From Bacillus sp. FJAT-29937 (GTDB lineage Bacteria; Bacillota; Bacilli; Bacillales; Cytobacillaceae): DNA of 64,000 nt. The number at the start of each line of letters is the position of its first letter. Position 1 is the stretch's first letter. This document shows positions 9,377-18,435 of this stretch, one piece after another. The stretch is taken from positions 32,971 through 96,970 of the forward strand of contig NZ_LMAS01000001.1 in NCBI RefSeq assembly GCF_001509555.1, given 5' to 3'. The notes beneath the pieces were generated by a model. It saw only the letters and a program-made list of their open reading frames with translations. It was not told where the DNA came from and ran no database searches. A program made the position numbers and the translations under genes.

Positions 9377-10846
9377 ATGATAACTAAAGGAGCTGCAGCT
9401 GGTTGGAATTTTAACAATAGTTATGCTAAATTGCCGCTGCCACTTTTTACCAGCCTTAAACCAACACCTGTTCGCTCACCGAAAATGGTCATTTTTAATG
9501 AAGCATTGGCTAAAGTCCTAGGGTTAAATGCTGCGACACTGAAAAGTGAAGAAGGTGTTGCCGTGTTTGCTGGAAACCACGTTCCTGAAAATGCGTATTC
9601 CCTTGCACAAGCCTATGCAGGTCATCAATTTGGACATTTTACGATGTTGGGAGATGGACGTGCCATTCTGATTGGCGAACAAATAACCCCAAAAGGTGAG
9701 CGATTTGATGTACAGCTTAAGGGATCAGGGAGAACCCCATACTCCCGCGGTGGTGATGGACGAGCGACACTTGGGCCGATGCTTCGTGAATACATTATCA
9801 GTGAAGCTATGCATGCACTAAGGATTCCAACAACCCGAAGTCTAGCTGTTGTGACAACGGGGGAAAAAGTGGTTCGCGAAACGGATCTTCCTGGTGCGAT
9901 TCTTACCCGTATCGCTGCCAGTCACTTGCGCGTTGGAACCTTTCAATTCGCTGGAAACTGGAGACCTGTAGAAGAATTAAGAATCCTTGCCGACTATACG
10001 ATCAATCGTCATTACCCAGAGATTGAACAGGATGAAAATCGATATCTTGCACTTCTTCAGCAATTGATCAAACGTCAGGCCGCATTGATTGCTAAATGGC
10101 AGTTAGTTGGTTTTATTCATGGGGTGATGAACACTGATAATATGACTATTAGTGGTGAAACGATCGATTATGGTCCCTGTGCATTTATGGATGAGTATGA
10201 TCCAGATACAGTGTTTAGTTCTATTGATAGACAAGGGCGCTATGCTTACCGCAATCAGCCAATTATTGGAGGTTGGAACCTTGCACGTTTTGCGGAGGCT
10301 ATTTTGCCATTGCTGGATAAGGATGAGGAAAAGGCTCTTCAGCTGGCGCAAGATGAGATTTCGAAATATAGTGAAATCTATCAATCCTATTGGCTTGCTG
10401 GCATGAGGGCAAAACTTGGGTTAACCAATGAGGAACCAGGAGATACATTATTAATAGAAAACCTTTTGAGCATCATGCATAAGGTAAAGGCAGATTATAC
10501 GAATACATTCCGTGCTTTAACAATAGATAAAATGGAGGATACTCCGCTTTTTGGCACGCCTGATTATAATCTGTGGCGTGAGCTCTGGGAGGCGAGATTG
10601 ACGAGGCAGCAAACATCGAAGGAAGCCTCACTACAGTTGATGCGTAACAGTAATCCCGCTGTTATCCCGCGGAATCATCGGGTGGAAGAGGCGCTTGAAG
10701 CTGCAGTTAACAATGGGGACTACAGTGTAATGGAACGATTGCTCAAAGCTCTTTCAAATCCATTCGACTATACAACCGAACAGAATATATACTGTACAAT
10801 ACCTGAATCATCAAATCTTCCGTACAGAACATATTGTGGAACTTGA
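9377..10846 (+). CDS. selO: SelO/YdiU protein adenylyltransferase
   Basis: SelO family pseudokinase (489 aa) that transfers AMP from ATP to protein hydroxyl groups. Visible family blocks are the [20 protein letters not shown] segment near residue 75, [18 protein letters not shown] near residue 113, and the metal-binding region [19 protein letters not shown] near residue 250. The C-terminus ends in a cysteine-containing CGT. Some family members carry selenocysteine near the C-terminus; this one reads as a Cys form with an ordinary TGA stop immediately after CGT. It is a stand-alone gene. Confidence 0.93.
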   Translation: MITKGAAAGWNFNNSYAKLPLPLFTSLKPTPVRSPKMVIFNEALAKVLGLNAATLKSEEGVAVFAGNHVPENAYSLAQAYAGHQFGHFTMLGDGRAILIGEQITPKGERFDVQLKGSGRTPYSRGGDGRATLGPMLREYIISEAMHALRIPTTRSLAVVTTGEKVVRETDLPGAILTRIAASHLRVGTFQFAGNWRPVEELRILADYTINRHYPEIEQDENRYLALLQQLIKRQAALIAKWQLVGFIHGVMNTDNMTISGETIDYGPCAFMDEYDPDTVFSSIDRQGRYAYRNQPIIGGWNLARFAEAILPLLDKDEEKALQLAQDEISKYSEIYQSYWLAGMRAKLGLTNEEPGDTLLIENLLSIMHKVKADYTNTFRALTIDKMEDTPLFGTPDYNLWRELWEARLTRQQTSKEASLQLMRNSNPAVIPRNHRVEEALEAAVNNGDYSVMERLLKALSNPFDYTTEQNIYCTIPESSNLPYRTYCGT

Positions 10847-10960
10847 TGCATTGCGAAAATAGTGTCATATGTAATTTGTAAAATCAATCAAATGAGGGTA
10901 ATTTTTATAAATTCATGCAAAATAAGAGGGTGTGTTAATTGAATTTTTTAGGGAGGTTTT

Positions 10961-11104
10961 TAGGCGGCAAAAAACAAGCAAACACCCTCAAGTCAAGTCG
11001 ATCAAAAGCAATTACTTGAGGACAAAGTAGAAGCTCGGCGGAAAAATGGATTTGAAGACAATCATGTTCGCCGGGTAACATCTAATGGGGCACAGGGTCA
11101 ATAA
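10961..11104 (+). pseudogene. small conserved-looking ORF that has lost its start codon
   Basis: A 46-codon frame (10964-11104) has normal coding character and ends ...NGFEDNHVRRVTSNGAQGQ. It is preceded by a strong GGGAGG ribosome site, but no ATG, GTG or TTG lies between that site and the frame; a TAG sits just upstream. Re-inserting a single T into the sequence TTTTTAGGCGGC would give TTTTTATGGCGGC, restoring an ATG at ideal spacing. So this is either a one-base deletion or a sequencing error in a small Bacillus protein. I do not recognise the family. Confidence 0.5.
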
Positions 11105-11122
11105 TTAGGGTATAAGGTACAA

Positions 11123-11156
11123 CACGGGCACCTTTTGGATGCCCGTGATTATTTTT
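11123..11156 (+). terminator. terminator after the small broken gene
   Basis: CACGGGCA and TGCCCGTG form an 8-bp stem followed by ATTATTTTT. It indicates that the small upstream frame was a transcribed gene. Confidence 0.8.
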
Positions 11157-11235
11157 GCCAATGTGATAAGGTAGGAAGCTATAAGGAGTGTACTTCTTAA
11201 CATGTACAAGCTAGTAACAGTCGAATCTTAGCCCT

Positions 11236-12165
11236 TTAATTTTCGATAAACATAAAGGTTTTTTTCAGCAATTGAAAATCAAGGCTCATTTTCTCAAATT
11301 CCTTATATTCAATACTGTCTGGGCGATCTGCATACTGATTTTCACTTACAGGCAAAATCGCATATACAAAACCATTTTTGACACCAAGCTTTTGATATAA
11401 GCTGTCCTCATAGCCATCTTCCCATATTTGCTCCTTTATTTTCTCAATGGAAAACAGCGTTCTTTCAGAGATTGCTTTATTTTTCGGCACATAGCTGAAA
11501 ACTAACTGACCATTCTTCTCAGCAGAGCGGTATTTTGTATCCCATTCTACAGGAATTGAAAATGCATATTCTGTTGCTCGATAAGTAAATAGCTTCTGAG
11601 GAATATAAGGTGTTCGCTCCCAAATATCTGCTGCCTTCTTCACATCTACTTTATCAATGAACCAGTTAGCATCAGCCTTACTCACAGTTAAGTTTGCTGT
11701 CTCGGTCCCAAAAGGTCCCGTAGATGTTGCTAGCTGTAATTCAACTACATAGGTGTTAGTATGGCTATTTACTTTCTTTTCATTTTTGATTTTATAGCTG
11801 CTAATCCAAGGACTTGATGTACCAGTTACCCAACCATTGATATCAAAATAAGTTTTCGTATTCTCCTTAAGTTCTGGAGTGAAAAGTGCGTATTGGTGTG
11901 CACCATTGCGGTTGGTAAGTGCTTTTCCCCATTGGTTTACAGCGTCTGAAGAAGACACGGGTGCAACGGCATTTTCTAATAAAGAAATTTGAAGCTTAAG
12001 CATTTCTATTTCTTGTTTTTGACTTTCTACTATTGGCAGTTTCTGATTGTTGCTGGCAAATTCAATTTTTGTTGTTTCTTTTGGAGTTTCAAATGCATAA
12101 GTAGCGCTTGCTAGCATGGCCGTTAATGCAACAGCCCCTGTGATGGAAACAAGTTTCTTTTTCAT
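11236..12165 (-). CDS. secreted protein of unknown function
   Basis: A 309-aa protein with a clear Sec signal peptide (MKKKLVSITGAVALTAML... cleaved after ATYAF). A short Lys/Glu-rich stretch follows (residues 40-60) that could form a coiled coil. Residues of about 75-165 look like an NTF2-like fold (WGKALTNRNGAHQYALF, then alternating strands). The C-terminal half is unassigned. Single gene, no informative neighbours. The fold suggestion is weak and no function can be given. Confidence 0.75.
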   Translation of the reverse strand: MKKKLVSITGAVALTAMLASATYAFETPKETTKIEFASNNQKLPIVESQKQEIEMLKLQISLLENAVAPVSSSDAVNQWGKALTNRNGAHQYALFTPELKENTKTYFDINGWVTGTSSPWISSYKIKNEKKVNSHTNTYVVELQLATSTGPFGTETANLTVSKADANWFIDKVDVKKAADIWERTPYIPQKLFTYRATEYAFSIPVEWDTKYRSAEKNGQLVFSYVPKNKAISERTLFSIEKIKEQIWEDGYEDSLYQKLGVKNGFVYAILPVSENQYADRPDSIEYKEFEKMSLDFQLLKKTFMFIEN

Positions 12166-12384
12166 GTTTTTTCCTTCTTTCCTAAATGATGTACCTTTAT
12201 TGTATATTGGTTAGGTTGGAAAGTAGTTAAGGAAAGATTAATTAAGGTTACAAACAAGATACAATGATCTTAATATGGAGTATCGTTGTTTTTGCAAGAT
12301 TGGTCTTTTTAGAAATTCATTTAGTGCTATAATAAATCAGTAATGGTTTTGCCAAATTCTTCAGCAGGAGGTATATAAAGGGAT

Positions 12385-13059
12385 ATGTTTTCACGAAATA
12401 AAGCATTTTATTTTATTTTTGCGATAATGGTTTCAGCTTTCGTTTTGACTGGCTGTGGAACACAGACGGAAAATGAGAAGACAAATGAAAATACAGCGAA
12501 GGAATCTGCTGAAAAAACAGATTACCCGTTGTCTGTTAAAGGAAAACCGATTGTAACCATAACAATGGAAGATGGAAAAGAGATTGTGGTTGAATTGGAC
12601 CCGGCTGCAGCACCAAATACGGTTGCCAATTTTATTTCATTAATTGAAGACGGTTTTTATGATGGCCTTATTTTCCATCGGGTTATCCCTGATTTTATGA
12701 TTCAAGGGGGAGATCCTGAGGGGAATGGCTCTGGTGGTCCCGGTTACTCGATTGAAGGTGAATTTTCGTCAAACGGATTTGAAAATAACATCTCACATGA
12801 GCGTGGGGTCATTTCAATGGCACGGACTCCCGACCCAAATTCAGCTGGATCGCAATTTTTTATTATGGTTAAGGAAGCCCCACATCTCGATGGTGAATAT
12901 GCAGCTTTCGGCAAAGTAATTGAAGGAATGGAAACAGTTGATGCAATTGTGACTGCTGAACGAGGGGATATGGACAAGCCATTAGAAGATCAGAAAATGA
13001 AAACGGTGAAAGTGGATACAAAAGGCTTTGACTACCCAGAGCCAAAAAAAGTTCAGTAA
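12385..13059 (+). CDS. cyclophilin-type peptidyl-prolyl isomerase lipoprotein
   Basis: A lipoprotein (lipobox VLTGC, lipidated Cys near residue 23) with a short charged linker and then a complete cyclophilin domain. The domain includes the catalytic-site FHRVIPDFMIQGGDPEGNGSGGPGY near residue 93 and ISMARTPDPNSAGSQFFI near residue 143. It is anchored outside the membrane and probably assists folding of exported proteins, unlike the cytoplasmic PpiB. The length of 224 aa fits lipid-anchored cyclophilins of Bacillaceae. Confidence 0.92.
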   Translation: MFSRNKAFYFIFAIMVSAFVLTGCGTQTENEKTNENTAKESAEKTDYPLSVKGKPIVTITMEDGKEIVVELDPAAAPNTVANFISLIEDGFYDGLIFHRVIPDFMIQGGDPEGNGSGGPGYSIEGEFSSNGFENNISHERGVISMARTPDPNSAGSQFFIMVKEAPHLDGEYAAFGKVIEGMETVDAIVTAERGDMDKPLEDQKMKTVKVDTKGFDYPEPKKVQ

Positions 13060-13064
13060 TATAT

Positions 13065-13124
13065 AGCGCCTGACTCATGTACGTTAATGAAATAACGCGG
13101 CAGGGGTCAGGCTATTATTATTAA
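13065..13124 (+). terminator. terminator after the cyclophilin gene
   Basis: GCCTGAC and GTCAGGC enclose a loop that itself contains an inner CGTTA/TAACG stem. ATTATTATT follows. Confidence 0.65.
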
Positions 13125-13304
13125 CTGTATTTTCTATCTCATAATATTATTATGTAAACTAATGATGTTTAATATCACTATATTACTTGATACCTGTCCT
13201 TGCTATTTAAACTGAGACACTTAAAAATAAATAATTAAATAATTTAGAGAAATGGGAATTAAACAGTCATCTCGTGTCCCTACGTCCCATTGTAAGGGGA
13301 ATTT

Positions 13305-14117
13305 ATGAAAAGGTTCATTATAGGTATAAGTGGTTTTTTATTTTTGAACATTTATTTTAATGGAACAACCCATTTTATTTCTAATAGCGTCATTCAATTT
13401 ATTTGTCTCTTACTCTTTTTCCCGATTGCCTCATTTGTTGCAAAAATAAATGGATTTCCAGGTTTAAAAGGGATTGGTTTAGTGAAAACACGCCATTGGA
13501 TGAGACATTTTATTGTTAGTTTTTTTATTGGATTTGGATTTTGGGCACTTATGTATATTGCATATTGGGAGCTTGGAAAATTTGAAATAATAGGTATCAA
13601 AACTGGAATAGAAGCTATAAGTATCATCGTTCAAGTATTAGTAGGGTTCTTTTTGGGGTCAATAATAAACGATTTGATCACAAGAGGATATGTTTTAAAT
13701 TTATTAAAAGGGAAAATACCAGCATATGCATTAGCTGGAATAAGCATTTGTATTTATGCAGTGGATGATTTTTGGAATGGAGACTTGACCACGACCAATT
13801 TTGTTTTTTCAATTATTTTAGGCTGTTCATTTACCTACTCTTTTCTTAAAACTGGATCCGTGTGGGCTAATACAGGAATTCACTTTGGACTAAATGTGGC
13901 TTATGGAATCATCTATGGGCTCTCTGGAGAATATGGTGGTGGGCTTATCCTTACAGTCAAAGGGGAAATTAATCCGATATTAAATAATTTTATCGTATTA
14001 GCAGCGGCGACAATCATGTTTTTGGCCGTATTTTTATATTATCGAAAAAAAAGTGATGAGAATTATAGCATTGTTGGGGTGGAACAACACGACCAAGAAG
14101 CCAGACAAATTACCTAA
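13305..14117 (+). CDS. CPBP-family membrane protein with degenerate active site
   Basis: A polytopic membrane protein (270 aa, about eight hydrophobic segments) resembling the CAAX-protease/bacteriocin-processing (CPBP, Abi) family. Motif 1, normally EExxxR, reads NDLITR here near residue 125, so both glutamates are replaced. Motif 3, HxxxN, is intact as HFGLN near residue 197. The loss of the paired Glu suggests a non-proteolytic member. AT content is higher than in its neighbours. The stop codon lies 23 bp before the methyltransferase start, so the two may be co-transcribed. Confidence 0.65.
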   Translation: MKRFIIGISGFLFLNIYFNGTTHFISNSVIQFICLLLFFPIASFVAKINGFPGLKGIGLVKTRHWMRHFIVSFFIGFGFWALMYIAYWELGKFEIIGIKTGIEAISIIVQVLVGFFLGSIINDLITRGYVLNLLKGKIPAYALAGISICIYAVDDFWNGDLTTTNFVFSIILGCSFTYSFLKTGSVWANTGIHFGLNVAYGIIYGLSGEYGGGLILTVKGEINPILNNFIVLAAATIMFLAVFLYYRKKSDENYSIVGVEQHDQEARQIT

Positions 14118-14139
14118 GACCAACGAAAGGAAATTTCAA

Positions 14140-14751
14140 ATGAACATACGAAACAAATGGAACATGAAACATCAGGAGCGCATTAAACAGTTAAGGACAT
14201 CTGCCTTTAATCCAAGATTAGAGAAGATGTCTGACTATCTTCTTGGAGGCACTGCTCTCGATCTTGCGTGTGGTCTTGGGGGAAACAGTTCGTTCCTTGC
14301 GCGAATGAACTATCAAGTTCAGGCGATTGACATTTCAGACGTAGCCATTCAATTTGTTAATGAACAAGCTGCAAAAGATCATCTTGATATCGAAACACAT
14401 ATTGGAGACCTTACAGAATCGCTTGATCAGAATTGGGTGAAGGAGCCTTTTAATCTAATTATCATTACATATTATCTGGATCGCAAGTTGTTTCCGATTG
14501 TAAAGAACCTTATTAAAAAGGATGGGTATTTCTTCATGGAAACATACTTCCAATCACCGCAAAGTGAAAAAAGGCAAGTCTCTGACCGATATAAATTAAA
14601 GCCGAACGAGTTAATAAAAGAGTTTAGAGATTGGGGCATCCTATATTTCGAAGAAAATGAACAAGAGGGGCGGCAAACAATATTTTGTCGGAAAGATGTG
14701 CATGCAGCTGCTCAGTCAACTTTCAATACTGGGATCAATTCACTTTCATAG
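14140..14751 (+). CDS. class I SAM-dependent methyltransferase
   Basis: A 203-aa protein with the SAM-binding motif I ALDLACGLGGNSS near residue 43 and motif II VQAIDIS. The frame is open further upstream into the preceding gene. The ATG at 14140 has a ribosome site (GAAAGG) 10 bases upstream and gives the expected length. The C-terminal half resembles small TehB-like methyltransferases (FMETYFQSPQ...). Substrate unknown. Confidence 0.8.
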   Translation: MNIRNKWNMKHQERIKQLRTSAFNPRLEKMSDYLLGGTALDLACGLGGNSSFLARMNYQVQAIDISDVAIQFVNEQAAKDHLDIETHIGDLTESLDQNWVKEPFNLIIITYYLDRKLFPIVKNLIKKDGYFFMETYFQSPQSEKRQVSDRYKLKPNELIKEFRDWGILYFEENEQEGRQTIFCRKDVHAAAQSTFNTGINSLS

Positions 14752-14780
14752 CAACATTTTTATACTCACATTAAATAACA

Positions 14781-14807
14781 TTGAAATAGAAATTATTATG
14801 TTATAAT
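14781..14807 (+). promoter_or_regulatory. candidate sigma-A promoter of fabI
   Basis: TTGAAA and a perfect TATAAT are separated by 15 bases, slightly short, about 75 bp upstream of the fabI start. I looked for a FapR operator pair here and found only a TACTAA half-site, so FapR control is not supported. Confidence 0.45.
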
Positions 14808-14883
14808 GAATATTTAAGAGCAGATACTAAGATTTGCTTAAATTATTTTTTACATTACTTTATTTTTTGCTTTGGAGGCTAAT

Positions 14884-15663
14884 ATGGAAGATTTACTTAA
14901 ATTAAAAGACAAGAATATAGTAGTTATGGGAGTGGCAAATGAACGAAGCATTGCTTGGGGAGTAGCAAGATCTCTTTATCAAGCAGGGGCGAATGTCATT
15001 TTTACATATCGGAAAGAACGCTCGCTTGGAAAACTGACAAAACTTCTAAGTGATCATAACTTAGAAGCGAAATTAATCGTACAATGCGATGTGAACAGTG
15101 ATGAAAGCATAGCAGAAGCCTTTAATAAAATTGGAGAGGAAGCAGGTACCGTTCATGGAGTGCTCCATTCCGTTGCTTTTGCGCATGCTGAAGATTTAAA
15201 GGGAGATTTTATCGATACGACTAGAAGTGGTTATGCTTTTGCCCAAGACACAAGTGCGTACTCATTAATTGCTGTTGCGAAAGCGGCCAAGCCTTTCATG
15301 ACTGAAGGGGGCACCATAATTGCGATGTCTTATCTTGGTGCAGAGCGTGTCGTTTCTGGGTATAATGTGATGGCGATTGCCAAAGCGTCTCTTGAAGCAT
15401 CAGTGAAGTATTTAGCTTCTGAATTAGGACAAGACAATATCCGTGTCAATGCCATTTCGGCTGGCGCCATTCGTACGCTTGCTGCAAAAGGAGTTCCGTC
15501 CTTCAACCAAATCCTTCATAAAATTGAAGAGACAGCACCTCTGAAAAGAAATGTTTCGCAAGAAGAAGTTGGGGATATGACACTTGCCTTAATGAGCCAT
15601 CTTTCAAGAGGGGTTACGGGTGAAATTGTTTATGTAGATGCTGGATATAATATTATGGGATAG
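14884..15663 (+). CDS. fabI: NADH-type enoyl-ACP reductase
   Basis: FabI reduces trans-2-enoyl-ACP in the last step of each fatty acid elongation cycle. It is an SDR-fold protein with the cofactor segment VVMGVANERSIAWG near residue 14 and the FabI-specific active-site spacing Tyr-x6-Lys in YNVMAIAK near residue 157. A TTG at 14872 is in frame but lies within the ribosome site; the ATG at 14884 follows GGAGG by 6 bases and is chosen (259 aa). Close to B. subtilis FabI in layout. Confidence 0.93.
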   Translation: MEDLLKLKDKNIVVMGVANERSIAWGVARSLYQAGANVIFTYRKERSLGKLTKLLSDHNLEAKLIVQCDVNSDESIAEAFNKIGEEAGTVHGVLHSVAFAHAEDLKGDFIDTTRSGYAFAQDTSAYSLIAVAKAAKPFMTEGGTIIAMSYLGAERVVSGYNVMAIAKASLEASVKYLASELGQDNIRVNAISAGAIRTLAAKGVPSFNQILHKIEETAPLKRNVSQEEVGDMTLALMSHLSRGVTGEIVYVDAGYNIMG

Positions 15664-15868
15664 TGTTTTAAATAGTGGGAGATTCTCGTTGGTCAAACTG
15701 ACAACTTGAATCTCCTCTTTTACTTTGAAGGGTGTGGTTATAGAGTAAAAAAATAAAGATTTCCCTTGCCGTTTGCAAAAATTAAAAGTATAATCAAATC
15801 AGGAACATACGTTCTTAAAGTTTGTTTTAGAAATCCTTACATTTTTAAGAAAAAGGTGGAAAAAAAAG

Positions 15869-16495
15869 TTGAACGGTACTTCACATACAGTCATCGGTGC
15901 AGCAACCGGCTTTTTAACTGCTAATTTGCTGCAAACAAATCCAACCGGAACCGTTTTATTAATAGGAATAGGGGCAATTTCTGGTTTAATGCCTGATATT
16001 GATATTGACGGTAAGCTAAGTAATAAAATTACCATTTCACATAAGATCATAAGAACAGCAGCGCAATTCATTGCTGTACTGCTTATTTTGTATAGTTATT
16101 TTACTGGTTCAGAAATAATCAAATGGATAGGTATTGGGATAGGAATGCTTATTATCATAATATCCTCGTTTATCACACAAAGACGAATGCTGACAATTAC
16201 CGGCATTGGTATCCTATTTGGAGGTATATCACTTCAAGAAAATTGGTTATGGTTATTAGGACTCTATATTATTGCAGCTTCATTTGTTCCTCATAGAAGC
16301 TATACGCATTCATTATTAGGTGTACTCTTTTTTGCTTACATATCCTTTCATTTAGAAACATCACTTGAGCACGAAGGTGTATTTATTACCTGTCTAATGG
16401 GCTATGTAGGTCATTTAATTGCCGACATGAAGTTGCTGCCCTTTAACAAGAGAGGGATTAAATTCTTTTTGCCATTTTCTAAGAAGGAATTTTAA
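15869..16495 (+). CDS. YdjM-type membrane-bound metal-dependent hydrolase (DUF457)
   Basis: A 208-aa membrane protein with the family's histidine/aspartate motifs: SHTVIGAATGF near residue 5, SGLMPDIDIDG near residue 38, and HRSYTHS near residue 142. Several hydrophobic helices lie between them. These metal-binding motifs define the YdjM/DUF457 family, whose members are often SOS- or stress-linked; the substrate is not established. The start is a TTG after a run of A with GGTGG upstream. Confidence 0.8.
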   Translation: MNGTSHTVIGAATGFLTANLLQTNPTGTVLLIGIGAISGLMPDIDIDGKLSNKITISHKIIRTAAQFIAVLLILYSYFTGSEIIKWIGIGIGMLIIIISSFITQRRMLTITGIGILFGGISLQENWLWLLGLYIIAASFVPHRSYTHSLLGVLFFAYISFHLETSLEHEGVFITCLMGYVGHLIADMKLLPFNKRGIKFFLPFSKKEF

Positions 16496-16500
16496 TGTTC

Positions 16501-16537
16501 AAGAAGGAGCCGATATACTAAATACCGGCTCCTTCTT
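16501..16537 (+). terminator. strong terminator, probably bidirectional
   Basis: AAGAAGGAGCCG pairs with CGGCTCCTTCTT between the YdjM-like gene (+) and the small gene on the minus strand. Confidence 0.85.
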
Positions 16538-16552
16538 CGTTATTATTGCTTC

Positions 16553-16762
16553 TCAATCATCCTCAAAGAAATCTCTAAACTCCTTTATATCTGTTGTTTT
16601 ATCATCTCCATAATAGGGATTATCGACTGTTGAGTCTTTTGGATCTAGGTTTGTTTTTATGACTAAGGTAGGTCCGGATGTTCGTTGTTCGGCTATTATT
16701 CGATCATCTAGCTTATCAAAGTCCGGCATCTTTTTGCTTCCTGGCTGGCTTGGTTCTGTCAT
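16553..16762 (-). CDS. small acidic protein of unknown function
   Basis: A 69-aa hydrophilic, acidic protein (MTEPSQPGSKKMPDFDKL...) without Cys or membrane segments. A strong AGGAGG ribosome site 7 bases before the ATG and flanking terminators show it is a real gene. I do not recognise it; similarly small acidic proteins are common in Bacillaceae spores, but nothing here proves that role. Confidence 0.7.
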   Translation of the reverse strand: MTEPSQPGSKKMPDFDKLDDRIIAEQRTSGPTLVIKTNLDPKDSTVDNPYYGDDKTTDIKEFRDFFEDD

Positions 16763-16915
16763 CTTTGCACCTCCTGTATCAATAGGTTGCTTCTGATATG
16801 GAAAAATATAAGCATTAAAAATGCTTATTAAGGAAGATGATTTCTAAGTATAAAAAGAGGTATGCATCAGTGTGAAGGCACGTAAAGGCATTAAAGAAAG
16901 AGGAATTAGAAAAAG

Positions 16916-16957
16916 AATGGCCTGATTCTCCAAGAATGAAGAGATCAGGCCATTTTT
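16916..16957 (-). terminator. terminator of the ring-cleaving dioxygenase gene
   Basis: AATGGCCTGAT and ATCAGGCCATT form an 11-bp stem with A/T runs on both flanks. It is placed just after the minus-strand stop. Confidence 0.8.
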
Positions 16958-16971
16958 CAAAGGTCTAAAAC

Positions 16972-17952
16972 TTAATATTCCTTTTCTATTTCCAGCGTAC
17001 TTCTAATTGTATCAATTGGTCTGACCATTTTTTCAATTTGTTCCCGTTTTCCTTCTAAGAACGGAGGTAAAGATAATTTTTCGCCAAGTGTTTCATACGG
17101 TTCATCTCCCATAAATCCTGGTCCATCTGTGGCGAACTCAAATAATATTTGGGGTGCCACTCTTGAGTATAAAGATCCGAAAAAGAAGCGGTCAATGAAA
17201 CCTGATGTTGGGATTCGGAAGCTACGAAGTCGTTTATCCCATTCTTCTAAAACGGAACTGTCCTCGACTCGAAATGCCGCATGGTGAACGGTTCCAAAGC
17301 CTTGTTGCGCTTGTGGAAGATTTGGATTATCTTCCACAATTACCTGGGCTCCATTTCCGCCTTCACCCACTTCAAATAAATGAAACGCACCTTCCTGACC
17401 GATTTTGTTAAATATCAGAACCTTTTCCAGTATTTCTTTAAAATAATCAAAATTTGCGATTCGGACAAAAACAGGACCTAATCCGGTAATGGCATATTCT
17501 AAAGGAATGGGTCCTTTTTGCCAAGGCGTTCCCGATGCCACTCCTTCATTATGTTCATCAGAAATCAATTGATATTGCTGGTCATCAAAGTCGATGAAGG
17601 AAAGCGTCTTTTTCCCGAATTGTTCTTTAATTCCAGTATGCTTCACCTCAAGACGATCAAAACGCTTGACCCAGTAGCCTAAAGCAGTATCGCTCGGAAC
17701 GCGAAAGGATGTTTTTGAGATTTCGTTCGTTCCATGTATTCCTTTAGGAATGCCAGGGAAGTCAAAGAATGTAATATCTGTTCCTGCATTCCCTTTATCA
17801 TCTGCGAAAAACAGATGATACGTTCTAATATCATCCTGATTAACTGTTTTCTTTACTAAGCGCATCCCTAAGACGTAAGTGAAGAAATCATAATTCTTTT
17901 CCGCACTGCTTGTAATGGCTGTTACATGATGTATTCCTTTTAATTCGTTCAT
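16972..17952 (-). CDS. MhqO-like ring-cleaving dioxygenase (glyoxalase fold)
   Basis: A 326-aa vicinal-oxygen-chelate protein built from two glyoxalase-like halves. The metal ligands are visible in GIHHVTAI near residue 6, TVHHAAFR near residue 223, and ILFEFATDGPGF near residue 273. This is the family of B. subtilis MhqA/MhqE/MhqO, induced by quinones and hydroquinones and thought to open hydroquinone rings. A palindrome matching the MhqR operator lies upstream (see 18060-18077), supporting a quinone-stress role. Confidence 0.88.
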   Translation of the reverse strand: MNELKGIHHVTAITSSAEKNYDFFTYVLGMRLVKKTVNQDDIRTYHLFFADDKGNAGTDITFFDFPGIPKGIHGTNEISKTSFRVPSDTALGYWVKRFDRLEVKHTGIKEQFGKKTLSFIDFDDQQYQLISDEHNEGVASGTPWQKGPIPLEYAITGLGPVFVRIANFDYFKEILEKVLIFNKIGQEGAFHLFEVGEGGNGAQVIVEDNPNLPQAQQGFGTVHHAAFRVEDSSVLEEWDKRLRSFRIPTSGFIDRFFFGSLYSRVAPQILFEFATDGPGFMGDEPYETLGEKLSLPPFLEGKREQIEKMVRPIDTIRSTLEIEKEY

Positions 17953-18059
17953 GATATATCCTCCATTTTTCTATCGTTCATTTTCATAGTATTTCTTTTT
18001 TGCTTTATCCCCACTAACATTAAATAATAAATATTAAGTAAATCTCATTTAATTCATAC

Positions 18060-18077
18060 ATCTCTAATTCGAGATAA
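18060..18077 (-). promoter_or_regulatory. candidate MhqR operator
   Basis: ATCTCtAATTcGAGAT is a near-perfect palindrome that matches my recollection of the B. subtilis MhqR box (ATCTcgaAtTCgAGAT). It sits 108 bp upstream of the MhqO-like dioxygenase. MhqR is a MarR-type repressor released by quinones. Confidence 0.65.
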
Positions 18078-18328
18078 ATATATCATGAACATAATTTACT
18101 GTCAATTTTTGATTTTGTCATTGAGGAATTGTTCATTCGTCAATGAGCATGATGATAAGGGGCAGTCACGAAATTTAAGAAATATTTTACAAGAAATCTT
18201 TTTCATTTTTAGTTCTTTTGCAAATAGTAAAGGGGAACATGAATAACCTTTTAAATAATTTGTTTCTTAGTGCATTAAAAAGTTAACGTTTTTATATGAT
18301 ATAATAACTAAAGAATTATATATAAATT

Positions 18329-18375
18329 CCGCGTATGCGGTAGAGGTTCTAGCTACCCTCTCAAAAAAACTAAGG
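18329..18375 (+). ncRNA. preQ1-I riboswitch aptamer
   Basis: The sequence AGAGGTTCTAGCTACCCTCT followed by CAAAAAAACTAAGG matches the preQ1 class I aptamer consensus (stem AGAGG/CCTCT, loop TTCTAGCTAC, A-rich pseudoknot tail). A perfect CCGC-GTAT-GCGG hairpin lies directly in front. A TATAAT at 18300 may be the promoter. It precedes queC, queD and queE, whose pathway makes preQ1 precursors. Confidence 0.95.
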
Positions 18376-18414
18376 AAAACAGTGCTGCTTTCTTAGTGGT
18401 GCTGTTTTTTCTTT
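18369..18414 (+). terminator. expression platform of the preQ1 riboswitch
   Basis: ACAGTGCT pairs (with G-U pairs) to GGTGCTGT followed by TTTTTT, a terminator. The aptamer tail ACTAAG can instead pair with CTTAGT (18391-18396), which would disrupt that hairpin. This gives the usual ligand-bound-terminate, ligand-free-read-through logic. Confidence 0.7.
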
Positions 18415-18435
18415 TTTACAAAGGAGATTTTCAAA

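Noticed and set aside
9377-10849. C-terminal selenocysteine in SelO
   Set aside because: The TGA after CGT is followed at once by unrelated intergenic sequence; the Cys-containing CGT end is a normal C-terminus for this family.
14053-14139. Longer N-terminus of the methyltransferase overlapping the CPBP gene
   Set aside because: No ribosome site for the upstream ATG; the ATG at 14140 has one and gives the family's usual start.
14751-14884. FapR operator before fabI
   Set aside because: Only a TACTAA half-site is present; the paired operator expected for FapR is not visible.
16878-16931. 17-codon basic peptide (GTG start, KARKGIKERG...)
   Set aside because: No clear ribosome site; the frame runs into the terminator stem of the neighbouring gene and is too short to judge.
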